Assembly (NCBI GenBank): GCA_947426865.1
Contig: CANEFS010000004.1
Span: forward strand, 1 to 56,853
From: an uncultured Coriobacteriaceae bacterium
GTDB lineage: Bacteria > Actinomycetota > Coriobacteriia > Coriobacteriales > Atopobiaceae
DNA length: 56,853 nt
Direction: 5' to 3'
In this document: positions 7,267-15,292 of the stretch, in pieces
Position numbering within the stretch: position 1 is the first letter of the stretch
How the letters are laid out: every line of letters begins with the position of its first letter
Notes under the pieces: model-generated
Databases searched by the model: none
Seen by the model: the letters and a program-made list of their open reading frames with translations, nothing else
What the model was told of the DNA's origin: nothing
Translations under genes and position numbers: made by a program

Positions 7267-7535
7267 TAGACCACTACACCATTCAATATGGTCTTCCGAA
7301 CCAATATACGAGCGTATTTCTCTTTCCCGTTTATCTCGAACCTGTGTCCAGGCTTCGGATTGTCCGCCACGTATCTGTCCAGCCCTACTATCTGAAACTG
7401 TTTCGGGTTGTATTTGTCGAGAAAGGTTATCGGAACGCCCATCACGCCGCTCGTGTAATGTATCTGCTCCTTGGGAACAATCGACGCAAGGAGATTGTTC
7501 CTCTCTCTCTCTCTCTCTCTCTGACGCAAACGCAC
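7266..7535 (-). CDS. methyltransferase C-terminal module 1 (out of frame now)
   Basis: This open frame (nominal GTG at 7535, 89 codons) runs through the AG tract and then encodes the family's usual C-terminus: GVMGVPITFLDKYNPKQF, then INGKEKYARILVRK. It is out of frame with the upstream methyltransferase at the present tract length. With 10 or 13 AG units the two would join into one protein of about 408 residues. A separate start at 7535 is doubtful, since no ribosome site is evident. I read it as the phase-variable tail of the methyltransferase rather than a separate gene. Confidence 0.65.
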   Translation of the reverse strand: MRLRQRERERERNNLLASIVPKEQIHYTSGVMGVPITFLDKYNPKQFQIVGLDRYVADNPKPGHRFEINGKEKYARILVRKTILNGVVV

Positions 7536-8494
7536 TCGTTACCGTTCTCGTCTATACGGTCACTACCCAATTCAAAGCCAGCGTCAAGTAACCTCTGCTT
7601 GTATTCAATCGGAACAAGATAACCCTCTTCGTAGTCGCAAGGTATGTCTGCCACCTTGCCAACTTCTATTGCGTCGTAGTTGTCGTATTTGGGGTATTTC
7701 TTCGAGTCATATTTCTCGCACAAGATAAGGTTCTCGTGTCTCTTTTTTATATCAAGATTGGTGAACCAGCATATATTCCCCAGACTACGCCATTTCTGAC
7801 CACTTTCATCAACCCAAAACCTTGTTTCTCTTGGCTCGTAGTAGTCGGGAACGGTGAATGCCATATCCCCCGATTTATAACCCAACCACACTCTGTCCTC
7901 TTTGAGAAGGGGGAACACTTCTTTGTAGGTGATGGCGTTCTGACTTCCAATGATAACGAACTTCTTGCCGTGCTCCATAAGTTGGGCTATATATTCCCTA
8001 AACAGGCTGAATGGAGGGTTCGTAATCACGATGTCGGCTTCGTCAAGTAAAGCGACGCATTCAGGGCTTCGGAAATCTCCGTCACCCTCCAATGGTGTGA
8101 GAACATTTTTGTCGTTTTGTAGGAGGTATTCGACATCGGACAGGTCAATCTTTCCGTCCTCGTTGTTGTCAACCACCTCTGTTATCTCTATTTTGTGAGG
8201 TCGCTCTCCTTTATCCTCTTCTTCAAAATCATCGAACAAGGAGAGTTGCGTTTGAGCAACAGGTGAGCCTTTATAGCAGGTGGATATGAGTTTTTTCAAT
8301 CCCAAGCGATTGAAGTTCATAGCGAAGTATTTGAAGAAATTGCTCTCGTAAGGGTCATCGCAGTTGAGAAGAATCGTTTTATCCTTGAAATGCTCCTTAT
8401 AATGCTTCAACTCATTTTCAATATCAGAGAGTTGCGTGTAAAACTCATCCTCTTTTGCTTTCATAGCATTTGAAAGTGATTTGTTGCCAGCCAT
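7442..8494 (-). CDS. EcoRI-family adenine-specific DNA methyltransferase, phase-variable
   Basis: As sequenced this is a 350-residue protein of the M.EcoRI-type N6-adenine methyltransferase family. The catalytic motif NPPF is at 159-162 (VITNPPFSLF), followed by conserved GSQNAITYKEVFPL and YDAIEVGKVADIPCDY. After residue 324 it enters an (AG)11 tract read as Arg-Glu repeats and ends 19 codons later with the tail GTISLRRLFPRSRYITRAA, which looks like an unselected frame. The stretch EGYLVPIEYKQRLLDAGFEL before the tract may be a third, degenerate version of the C-terminal module. The start at 8494 has GAGG upstream. The cassette promoter and a 15-bp palindrome lie just before it. The present form may be inactive or have altered specificity. 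Confidence 0.85.
   Translation of the reverse strand: MAGNKSLSNAMKAKEDEFYTQLSDIENELKHYKEHFKDKTILLNCDDPYESNFFKYFAMNFNRLGLKKLISTCYKGSPVAQTQLSLFDDFEEEDKGERPHKIEITEVVDNNEDGKIDLSDVEYLLQNDKNVLTPLEGDGDFRSPECVALLDEADIVITNPPFSLFREYIAQLMEHGKKFVIIGSQNAITYKEVFPLLKEDRVWLGYKSGDMAFTVPDYYEPRETRFWVDESGQKWRSLGNICWFTNLDIKKRHENLILCEKYDSKKYPKYDNYDAIEVGKVADIPCDYEEGYLVPIEYKQRLLDAGFELGSDRIDENGNECVCVRERERERGTISLRRLFPRSRYITRAA
7501..7522. repeat. (CT)11 / (AG)11 dinucleotide tract
   Basis: Eleven uninterrupted CT units (AG on the coding strand) lie inside the methyltransferase gene. A tract of this kind gains or loses units by slipped-strand mispairing. Every reading frame through it alternates Arg and Glu codons and has no stop, so a change in length only switches the downstream frame. 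Confidence 0.95.
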
Positions 8495-8516
8495 AGTTCA
8501 CCTCGTATACTCCAAT

Positions 8517-8531
8517 GTTATGAACCATAAC
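8517..8531. promoter_or_regulatory. 15-bp palindrome before methyltransferase
   Basis: GTTATG-aac-CATAAC is a perfect inverted repeat between the putative -10 (8557-8562) and the methyltransferase start at 8494. It is well placed to be an operator or methylation-sensitive control site. No matching regulator gene is identified; the small HTH protein at 3006-3176 is one candidate. Confidence 0.5.
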
Positions 8532-8556
8532 TTCACAACACAGTTTCACATTCCAT

Positions 8557-8562
8557 ATTATA
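8557..8562 (-). promoter_or_regulatory. -10 element of the cargo operon
   Basis: TATAAT on the minus strand, 63 nt upstream of the methyltransferase start. No strong -35 is seen at the expected distance, so this is a moderate call. Confidence 0.5.
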
Positions 8563-8609
8563 AATCGTCTTGTTTGGCTTCGCTTTATCCAGGAATAAAC
8601 GGTAAATCT

Positions 8610-8636
8610 CGCCCCATTTTCGTCCCAAAATGGGGG
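8610..8636. repeat. CGCCCCATTTT repeats, right end
   Basis: One direct copy of CGCCCCATTTT (8610-8620) is followed, after a 6-nt spacer, by an inverted copy (8627-8636), forming a palindrome. The same word occurs three times at the left end of the element. It is a candidate integrase arm or excisionase site. Confidence 0.5.
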
Positions 8637-8665
8637 TTATAGGACGAAGTCTGCCCCAAATTGTG

Positions 8666-8697
8666 AAAAGAGGTCAGAGAAAATATCCTCTGACCTC
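8666..8697 (-). terminator. terminator of tRNA-fMet supplied by the element
   Basis: On the minus strand a perfect 10-bp stem (8688-8697 with 8670-8679) and an 8-nt loop are followed by TTTT. It lies 9 bp after the tRNA CCA end. It differs from the terminator beside the displaced tRNA fragment (78-118), so the element seems to carry its own replacement. Confidence 0.75.
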
Positions 8698-8704
8698 GTC
8701 TTTC

Positions 8705-8782
<78 letters not shown>

Positions 8783-8812
8783 ATAAGTTTGCGCGTATCA
8801 GCGCGGAAGGAA

Positions 8813-8841
8813 ATACTACCGCGCACCCCGGCAATTGTCAA
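8813..8841 (-). promoter_or_regulatory. promoter of tRNA-fMet
   Basis: TTGACA (complement of 8836-8841) and TAGTAT (complement of 8813-8818) are separated by exactly 17 nt on the minus strand, upstream of the tRNA. It is a near-consensus housekeeping promoter. Confidence 0.85.
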
Positions 8842-8941
8842 ATTATTTCCGAGAAAAAATTGCGACGCCTTTATCCGCAGTGCGTTAAGTGCGCTGCACG
8901 GCGCTAAGTGCGCTCATTAAGCCGTAAGGGCTTTGGATTTT

Positions 8942-10291
8942 TTAAGCAACTTCGTGCGGCTTCGCGAAACGCCCCACCAAATCCTGAAGCACCTCCACGT
9001 TCTTCTCGAGAGAAGGAACGGGAACGAACTCGCGCACGGAGTGACATTCGCATGCACCGGTGCCAATATTAGGGCAAGGAAGCCCGCGGAAAGTGAGTTG
9101 GGCGCCATCAGTACCACCGCGGCAGGGGCGCACTAAAGGCTTGACGCCGTTAGCCTCAAAGGAAGCGACGACCTCGTCCACTAAAAATTCCATGCCCTTA
9201 AGTTTCTCGGCCATGTTGCGATAGTCCTCTTTGATGCGAACCGTCATCACTTCGTAACCATACGCGTCGTTGATCTTGGCAGCGGCGTTTTGCAAAAATT
9301 CTTTGCGCGCCTCGAAATTCTTGGCATCGAAATCACGAAGGATGTAGTTTGCGTGCGCAAAATCGGGCTTGCCCTTCAAGCGATAGCAGTGGTAATAGCC
9401 CTCGTAACCGTCAGTGTCCTCGGGGCGCTCGTTCGTAGGAATCATATCGTCAAACTCGCGCCAGACCGAAAGCGCATTCACCATCTTGTCCTTAGCGAAA
9501 CCGGGATGCACGACGATACCCTCGATGTTAATCGCGACATCGCAGGCGTTGAAGCACTCATAATTCAGTTCCCCAACAGCCTCACCGTCAATCGTGTAAC
9601 CCCACGTCGCTCCAAAATTTTCTAAGTCGAGAAGAGCCGCGCCATGTCCCAACTCTTCGTCCGGAACGAAGGCAATCTTGAGTGTGGGGTGAGCAATGGT
9701 TGGGACTTCTGCGATGCGAGCAACGAGCGCCATGATTTCTGCGACGCCGGCCTTATCGTCAGCCGACAAAAGCGTCGTGCCATTGGAGGTGACGATGTCT
9801 TGTCCTTTAAAGCTCTCCAAATCTGCCACGTTTTTGGGGCTCACATAAACGAGCTTCCCCTTGTTGTAGCCAATCTCTAAATTGCCGCCCTCGTAGTGCA
9901 CGATTTGCGGCTTTACTCCAACAGCGGGAGCGTCTGGCGTGGAATCTATATGAGAAATAAGCGCTAAGGCTGGAAGATTTTCAGCGCCTGCTGAAGCAGG
10001 AACAGAAGCGGTGACATAGGAGTGAGCATCAACGGAAACGTCTTCTGCTCCAAGCACGCGAAGCTCGTGTGCAAGAAGGTGAGCCATGTCGAACTCTTGC
10101 GGATTAGAAGGGGTCTCCTCGGAATTGAGGGGGTCAGATTGCGAGTCAATCTGCACGTAGCGGCAGAAGCGTTGAACCACATCGCTGAGGTCGGTAGCTT
10201 GTTCAATCTCCTCCGTCGTCAGAACGACGTTGCTTAATCTAGCGGAGGGCTTTGTCTCTTCGTTCGCTGCGATACTCACTTGGAGCGCCAT
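8942..10291 (-). CDS. pepT: peptidase T (tripeptidase)
   Basis: PepT is a cytoplasmic zinc aminotripeptidase of the M20 family, which frees N-terminal residues from tripeptides. Visible features are the metal motif ALISHIDSTPDAP, the second site LLSADDKAGVAE, the catalytic VPDEELGHG with the Glu pair, YTIDGEAVGEL and the RGGTDGAQL region near the end. The start at 10291 has AAGGAG 6 nt upstream; a longer frame from 10327 is less likely. The gene begins 53 bp inside the 3' end of the activase gene. At 449 residues it is slightly longer than the usual 405-415. The 157-nt gap to the tRNA (8785-8941) holds the tRNA promoter and nothing else convincing. Confidence 0.92.
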   Translation of the reverse strand: MALQVSIAANEETKPSARLSNVVLTTEEIEQATDLSDVVQRFCRYVQIDSQSDPLNSEETPSNPQEFDMAHLLAHELRVLGAEDVSVDAHSYVTASVPASAGAENLPALALISHIDSTPDAPAVGVKPQIVHYEGGNLEIGYNKGKLVYVSPKNVADLESFKGQDIVTSNGTTLLSADDKAGVAEIMALVARIAEVPTIAHPTLKIAFVPDEELGHGAALLDLENFGATWGYTIDGEAVGELNYECFNACDVAINIEGIVVHPGFAKDKMVNALSVWREFDDMIPTNERPEDTDGYEGYYHCYRLKGKPDFAHANYILRDFDAKNFEARKEFLQNAAAKINDAYGYEVMTVRIKEDYRNMAEKLKGMEFLVDEVVASFEANGVKPLVRPCRGGTDGAQLTFRGLPCPNIGTGACECHSVREFVPVPSLEKNVEVLQDLVGRFAKPHEVA

Positions 10292-13200
10292 GTTCTCTCC
10301 TTCTTTTCTCGGCAGCGGCCTGTGCATGCCTAATCATTTCCTGTTGCGCTTCGGACAATTGTAGGGCTTCTTCGGCTTCCTGTCCTTGAACATGTGAAGC
10401 GCATAAATTAGTTGCATTGCGCTTGGCCTCTTTGGCCAAAGCTTCTTGTTGAAGACGCGCTTTTCGAAGGTATGTCTTGTCGCCGTGTGCGGCGGCTTCT
10501 AAGGCCGCCTCTGCAAACGCTTCGTTCTTCTTGGCAAACGTCTCATCTTTCTCTTGCGCTTGATTTTCTTTTGCCACACTAATCATGAGCTTGATGCGAT
10601 TCAACTGATTCACTTCTGACGCACCCGGATCGTAATCGACCGCAACGATATTAGCTTGTGGATTCATCGCTCGGAGGCGTTTAATGACGGACTTGCCGAC
10701 GACGTGATTGGGAAGACAGGCGAAAGGCGAGGCAACAATGATATTGGGTGTGTCGCCTTCAATCAACTCAACCATCTCGGCGGTTAAGAGCCAACCCTCC
10801 CCCATCGTATTGCAGAGCGAGAGAACCTTTTTCGCTTTGTCCGCCAAATCAAAGATGTGAGGGGTTGGTTCGAAGCGGGCGGTCTCTGAAAGCATTTTGT
10901 TGATGGGCTCGCGTAAGCCTTCGATAAAGTTAATGGCGAAGTTTTTGGCGAGGCGGCTTGTCCATTTCGTTCCAAGTTCATGCTTCATATTTTCAGCACT
11001 GGCTAAACCAAAGAGGAAGAAGTCGACGAGTCCTGGCACGTGCGCCTCGCATCCTTCGCGCTCGATGAGATCGACAACTTGGTTGTTGGCAGTGGGATGG
11101 AACTTCACAAGAATTTCTCCCACAACACCCACACGCGGTTTCGAGCGGTCATCTTTGAGCGGCAAAATCGAATACGCATCGATAGTGCGCTGACAGAGCT
11201 TATAGAAATCTTTCTTACTGATGGTAGGAATGAGCTTCTCGGCTTCTTGCATGACTTGAGCAAATAGTTCGTTCGCGCTTCCTTCAATCTCTTCGTAGGG
11301 GCGCACGCGATAGAGAAGCTGCATCATCAAGTCGCCAAACATCAACGCGAAAATTGCGCGCATAAGAAGCATCGGGTGCTTCATGAAATTAGTTGGCTTG
11401 ACCAGGTCGAAGCCAGGATTGTCTTCGTCTAAGTCTCCCGCAACCGCAAGCGAGATGACAGGAATCTCAGGGTGGCCCGCGTCCTTAAGGGCTTTTCTGA
11501 TAAGAGCAATGTAGTTCGTTGCGCGGCACCCGCCCCCTGTTTGAGAAATGAGAACGGCCGTTTTGGAGAGATCGTACGCGCCCGACTCAATCGCTTCCAT
11601 AATCTGTCCCGTGACCAAAATAGAGGGATAACAAATATCGTTGTTCACGTATTTCAAACCCGCATCAACCGCCCCTCTGTCGACGCTTGGCAGCAAAACG
11701 AAGTTGTAACCTTGCGAGCGAATAAGAGGAGCCACAAGAGCAAAGTGAATCGGGGCCATTTGAGGACAGAGAATCGTATATTTTGCTTCTTGCATCTCTT
11801 TCGTGTAGCGAACTTTGTTGAAGGCAACGGATTTGGTTTGAGGCTTGACGCCCACAGTTGCCTCGTTTTCCTCAGCGGCTTCGGCATCCTGGTCATTCAG
11901 CGCTGCCAAAAGCGAACGAATACGAATGCGTGCAGCCCCCAAGTTTGAAAACTCGTCAATTTTTAAGACCGTATAGATCTTCTCGTTCTTCTCAAGAATT
12001 TCTTGGACCTGATCAGTTGTAAGCGCGTCCAGTCCGCAACCAAACGAATTCAGCTGCACGAGATTGAGATCGTTGCGCTCAGCCACGAAGCGGGCAGCTC
12101 GATAAAGACGCGAATGATACATCCACTGGTCAACGACACGGATGGGCCTCTCGGGACGAATGTGGTGTGCGACCGAGTCTTCCGTCAGCACGGCGAAATC
12201 AAAACTTGCAATAAGGTCGGGAAGGGCGTGGTTTATCTCAGGATCGATGTGGTAGGGACGCCCTGCGAGCACGATGCCGCGCTTGCCGTTCTCCTCCATC
12301 CAACGCAGCGCTGCATCACCCTTCTCGCGCATCGTCTGCTTGAACGCCTCATCTTCTTTCCAGGCAACCCTGAGCGCTTTTTTAATTTCTTTTCTCGAGA
12401 GCGCAGGGAGCGACTTCTCCTTTAAATACTCATTCAAAACTTCATCAAGACGCCGGGCCAGCTCCTTGGGATTGTCGTAGGGTAAAAACGGCGCGAGGTA
12501 ATGTACGCCAGGCGCGCCCAGCTCCTCGACATTCAGCTCGAGCGCCTGCGGATAACTCATGACGATGGGACAGTTGTAATGGTTGCCGGCCGTCTCGTCC
12601 TCCTGGCGCTCCCAACGCACGCACGGCATCCAGATAGCGTCCACTTTTTTGTCGAGCAAATTCATGATGTGGCCATGACTGAGCTTTGCCGGATAGCACA
12701 CGGATTCAGAAGGCATCGATTCAATTCCCGCCTCGTACGTTTTCTTCGTTGAGGGGTCACTTAACACAACCGAGAAACCCAGCTCAGAAAAAAGCTTGTG
12801 CCAGAAGGGGAAGTTTTCGTACATGTTGAGGGCGCGCGGCATGCCAATCGTCCCACGACTCGCTTCCTCTTTTGAAAGGGTTGGGCGCGCAAAAAGAAGT
12901 TGCTCTTTTTCTTTAAAGAGGTTGGGAACTTTTTTATTTTTGGTCGCGCTACCGGCGCCCTTTTCGCAACGGTTGCCGGTAATGAAGCGGCGTCCCTCAC
13001 TAAAATCGTTAATCGTCAGAAGGCAGGCGTTAGAACAACCCTTGCACGTCACTTTCGTAATCTTTGGCGAAAGCTCTTTAATCTCTTGCGCCGAAAGAAG
13101 CGTCGAGCGACCTTCTTTTCCAGCTCGCTCGCGGGCAAGAAGGGCCGCGCCGTAGGCACCCATGACGCCTGCGACATCCGGGCGGATAGCGTCTTTGCCT

Positions 13201-14993
13201 AAGAACTTCTCGAAAGCACGAAGGGTCGCGTCACTTAAAAACGTTCCGCCTTGCACCACGATATGCGAGCCAATCTCGTCCTTGTCGCGAAGCTTGATAA
13301 CCTTGAAAAGCGCATTTTTGATAACGGAATAGGAAAGCCCGGCGGCAATATCTCCCACCGTGGCGCCTTCTTTTTGCGCCTGCTTCACGCGGCTGTTCAT
13401 GAAGACGGTACAGCGGCTTCCCAAGTCGACGGGGTGCTTGGCGAAAAGAGCCTCTTTTGCGAACTCCTCAACGGTAAATCCCATCGCGTTTGCAAATGAT
13501 TCAATGAACGAACCGCAACCGGAAGAGCACGCCTCGTTCAGCATTATGGAAGTAATAACGCCATCTTTCACGTTCAAACATTTCATGTCCTGGCCACCGA
13601 TATCCAAAATAAATTGAACGTCGGAAACGAACGCTTGAGCGCCGCGCAGATGCGCAACTGTTTCAATCTCTCCTGAGTCGGCCTTCAACGCCTCTTTCAA
13701 AAGGGCTTCGCCGTAGCCGGTGGTGGTCACGTGAGCAATGTAGGAAGCAGCCGGCAGCACGTCGTAAAAAAGCTTCATGATTTTTTTGGCTGTGCCTAAA
13801 ACGTCGCCGTTGTTATTGCCGTACCAGGTGTAGAGCAGCTGTCCGTCGTCTCCGACCATGGCCGCCTTCATCGTCGTCGAGCCCGCGTCGAGCCCTATAT
13901 AGACAGGCCCCGCATACGTTTCAATGTCTCCCTTGGGCACAACTTCCGTGTCGTGGCGATTCTTGAAAGCGACAAAGTCTTGCTCGTCTTTGAAGAGTGG
14001 CTCCAGACGCTCAACCTCTGAGCCTTGCGTCTCGCCGAGAAGATCCAGGCGAGAAATGAGTTCGGTGAGGTTTTGTGCAGCGGTCGAAACTGAGGCGGCG
14101 GCTGAGGCAGAAACGGCGCTCGTTCCAGACGTGGGTTTCTCGAAAGAGAGATCTTTAGCCGCCAGCGCTGCGCCCATCGCAACAAAAAGATGCGCGTTTT
14201 CAGGAACGATGCGATGAGTCTCGTCCAAATTCAGCGTCTTGTAAAAGCGCTCGCGCAACTGATCAAGATATTGCAGTGGACCTCCCAAGAAGGCAACGTG
14301 CCCTCGGATGGGGTGCCCGCAGGCAAGCCCTGATACCGTTTGGTTTGCAACGGATTGGAAAATTGAGGCGGCAATATCTTCTTGCGGAGCGCCTTCGTTT
14401 AGCAAAGGCTGCACATCCGTTTTTGCGAAAACGCCGCATCGACTAGCGATGGGATAGATGTGCGTTGCCGACTTTGCAAGCTCGTTCAGGCCGGTTGCAT
14501 CTGTGTGCAGAAGGGCGGCCATCTGGTCGATAAAGGCGCCTGTGCCTCCGGCACACGTTCCGTTCATGCGCTGCTCGATGCCGGAGTCAAAAAAGATGAT
14601 TTTCGCATCCTCGCCGCCGAGCTCTATCGCAACATCCGTTTGAGGGATGAGGGTCTCGATAGCGCGCTTGGACGCGATGACTTCTTGCACGAAATCGAGG
14701 TCCAGCCACTGCGAAAGAAGCAGGCCGCCAGAACCGGTAATGGCTACCGCTAAGGGAGCGTCCCCTATCGCCTTTTTCGCATCAAGAAAAAGTTCGCGAG
14801 CTGTTGCTTTAACGTCGGTGTGGTGACGCTGATAATTTTGGTACAAGACGTTGTTGGCATCGTCGATGACGACAAGCTTGACGGTCGTCGAGCCAACATC
14901 GATTCCTAAAAAAAGTTGGCCGGAAGCGCCCGGCCCTTGGGGCTCGCCCATCACGGGCGCTCTCCCAATCTTATGTTCAGAACTTCTCTTCAT
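10239..14993 (-). CDS. tandem 2-hydroxyacyl-CoA dehydratase activase-type protein
   Basis: A 1,584-residue protein with two BadF/BadG/HgdC-type ASKHA ATPase domains (about 25-290, GIDVGSTTVK; about 368-630, GLDAGSTTMK). Each has a cysteine able to share a [4Fe-4S] cluster (GTCAGGTGAF and EACSSGCGSF). A cysteine cluster follows near 660-700 (CKGCSNAC ... CEKG), then a DUF2229 region and a HgdB/D-like region, and a charged coiled tail. Relatives use ATP to push one electron into radical dehydratases or to activate other iron-sulfur enzymes. The true substrate of this fused type is not established. The start at 14993 has a weak ribosome site; ATG 14951 with GGGAG upstream is an alternative. Confidence 0.85.
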   Translation of the reverse strand: MKRSSEHKIGRAPVMGEPQGPGASGQLFLGIDVGSTTVKLVVIDDANNVLYQNYQRHHTDVKATARELFLDAKKAIGDAPLAVAITGSGGLLLSQWLDLDFVQEVIASKRAIETLIPQTDVAIELGGEDAKIIFFDSGIEQRMNGTCAGGTGAFIDQMAALLHTDATGLNELAKSATHIYPIASRCGVFAKTDVQPLLNEGAPQEDIAASIFQSVANQTVSGLACGHPIRGHVAFLGGPLQYLDQLRERFYKTLNLDETHRIVPENAHLFVAMGAALAAKDLSFEKPTSGTSAVSASAAASVSTAAQNLTELISRLDLLGETQGSEVERLEPLFKDEQDFVAFKNRHDTEVVPKGDIETYAGPVYIGLDAGSTTMKAAMVGDDGQLLYTWYGNNNGDVLGTAKKIMKLFYDVLPAASYIAHVTTTGYGEALLKEALKADSGEIETVAHLRGAQAFVSDVQFILDIGGQDMKCLNVKDGVITSIMLNEACSSGCGSFIESFANAMGFTVEEFAKEALFAKHPVDLGSRCTVFMNSRVKQAQKEGATVGDIAAGLSYSVIKNALFKVIKLRDKDEIGSHIVVQGGTFLSDATLRAFEKFLGKDAIRPDVAGVMGAYGAALLARERAGKEGRSTLLSAQEIKELSPKITKVTCKGCSNACLLTINDFSEGRRFITGNRCEKGAGSATKNKKVPNLFKEKEQLLFARPTLSKEEASRGTIGMPRALNMYENFPFWHKLFSELGFSVVLSDPSTKKTYEAGIESMPSESVCYPAKLSHGHIMNLLDKKVDAIWMPCVRWERQEDETAGNHYNCPIVMSYPQALELNVEELGAPGVHYLAPFLPYDNPKELARRLDEVLNEYLKEKSLPALSRKEIKKALRVAWKEDEAFKQTMREKGDAALRWMEENGKRGIVLAGRPYHIDPEINHALPDLIASFDFAVLTEDSVAHHIRPERPIRVVDQWMYHSRLYRAARFVAERNDLNLVQLNSFGCGLDALTTDQVQEILEKNEKIYTVLKIDEFSNLGAARIRIRSLLAALNDQDAEAAEENEATVGVKPQTKSVAFNKVRYTKEMQEAKYTILCPQMAPIHFALVAPLIRSQGYNFVLLPSVDRGAVDAGLKYVNNDICYPSILVTGQIMEAIESGAYDLSKTAVLISQTGGGCRATNYIALIRKALKDAGHPEIPVISLAVAGDLDEDNPGFDLVKPTNFMKHPMLLMRAIFALMFGDLMMQLLYRVRPYEEIEGSANELFAQVMQEAEKLIPTISKKDFYKLCQRTIDAYSILPLKDDRSKPRVGVVGEILVKFHPTANNQVVDLIEREGCEAHVPGLVDFFLFGLASAENMKHELGTKWTSRLAKNFAINFIEGLREPINKMLSETARFEPTPHIFDLADKAKKVLSLCNTMGEGWLLTAEMVELIEGDTPNIIVASPFACLPNHVVGKSVIKRLRAMNPQANIVAVDYDPGASEVNQLNRIKLMISVAKENQAQEKDETFAKKNEAFAEAALEAAAHGDKTYLRKARLQQEALAKEAKRNATNLCASHVQGQEAEEALQLSEAQQEMIRHAQAAAEKRRREHGAPSEYRSERRDKALR

Positions 14994-15068
14994 CTTTTCT
15001 CAAATAAAAAGGCCCATACGCGCTTTTTCATTTCCCCCACTCATATTAAATTATGGTTTCTCGCAAAT

Positions 15069-15084
15069 TGTTTCACGTGAATTA
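15069..15084. promoter_or_regulatory. parS-like ParB-binding palindrome
   Basis: TGTTTCACGTGAATTA matches the bacterial parS consensus TGTTTCACGTGAAACA at 14 of 16 positions, with the whole central core intact. It lies in the 299-bp AT-rich gap (14994-15292) between divergent genes. Binding by ParB is inferred from the match. The rest of the gap holds a possible TTGCAA/AATAAT promoter (15182-15210) for the plus-strand gene. Confidence 0.55.
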
Positions 15085-15292
15085 TTCTTTGCGGAGAATT
15101 CACCTGATTTTTTCGCAAAAAATCTTCCAAAATGCCTGTCAAGTATCGCACAATTCAAGCGCCAAAGGCAATAGCGCGCGTTTGCAATACTTCCTCATAA
15201 ACGCAATAATTAAAGACTAATCAACGGGCACAAACAGCTTAATCGGACTTGCTCGAAACATTGCAAGAACCACATATTTTTTTTGAGGCGAT

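Noticed and set aside
44-8644. GTCCTATA near 44 and its complement near 8637 as terminal inverted repeats
   Set aside because: The left copy is outside the attachment repeat and the match is only 8 bp, so it is probably chance.
13720-13740. Further CACGTG words as parS sites (also near 38737)
   Set aside because: They match only the central six bases and lie within coding sequence.
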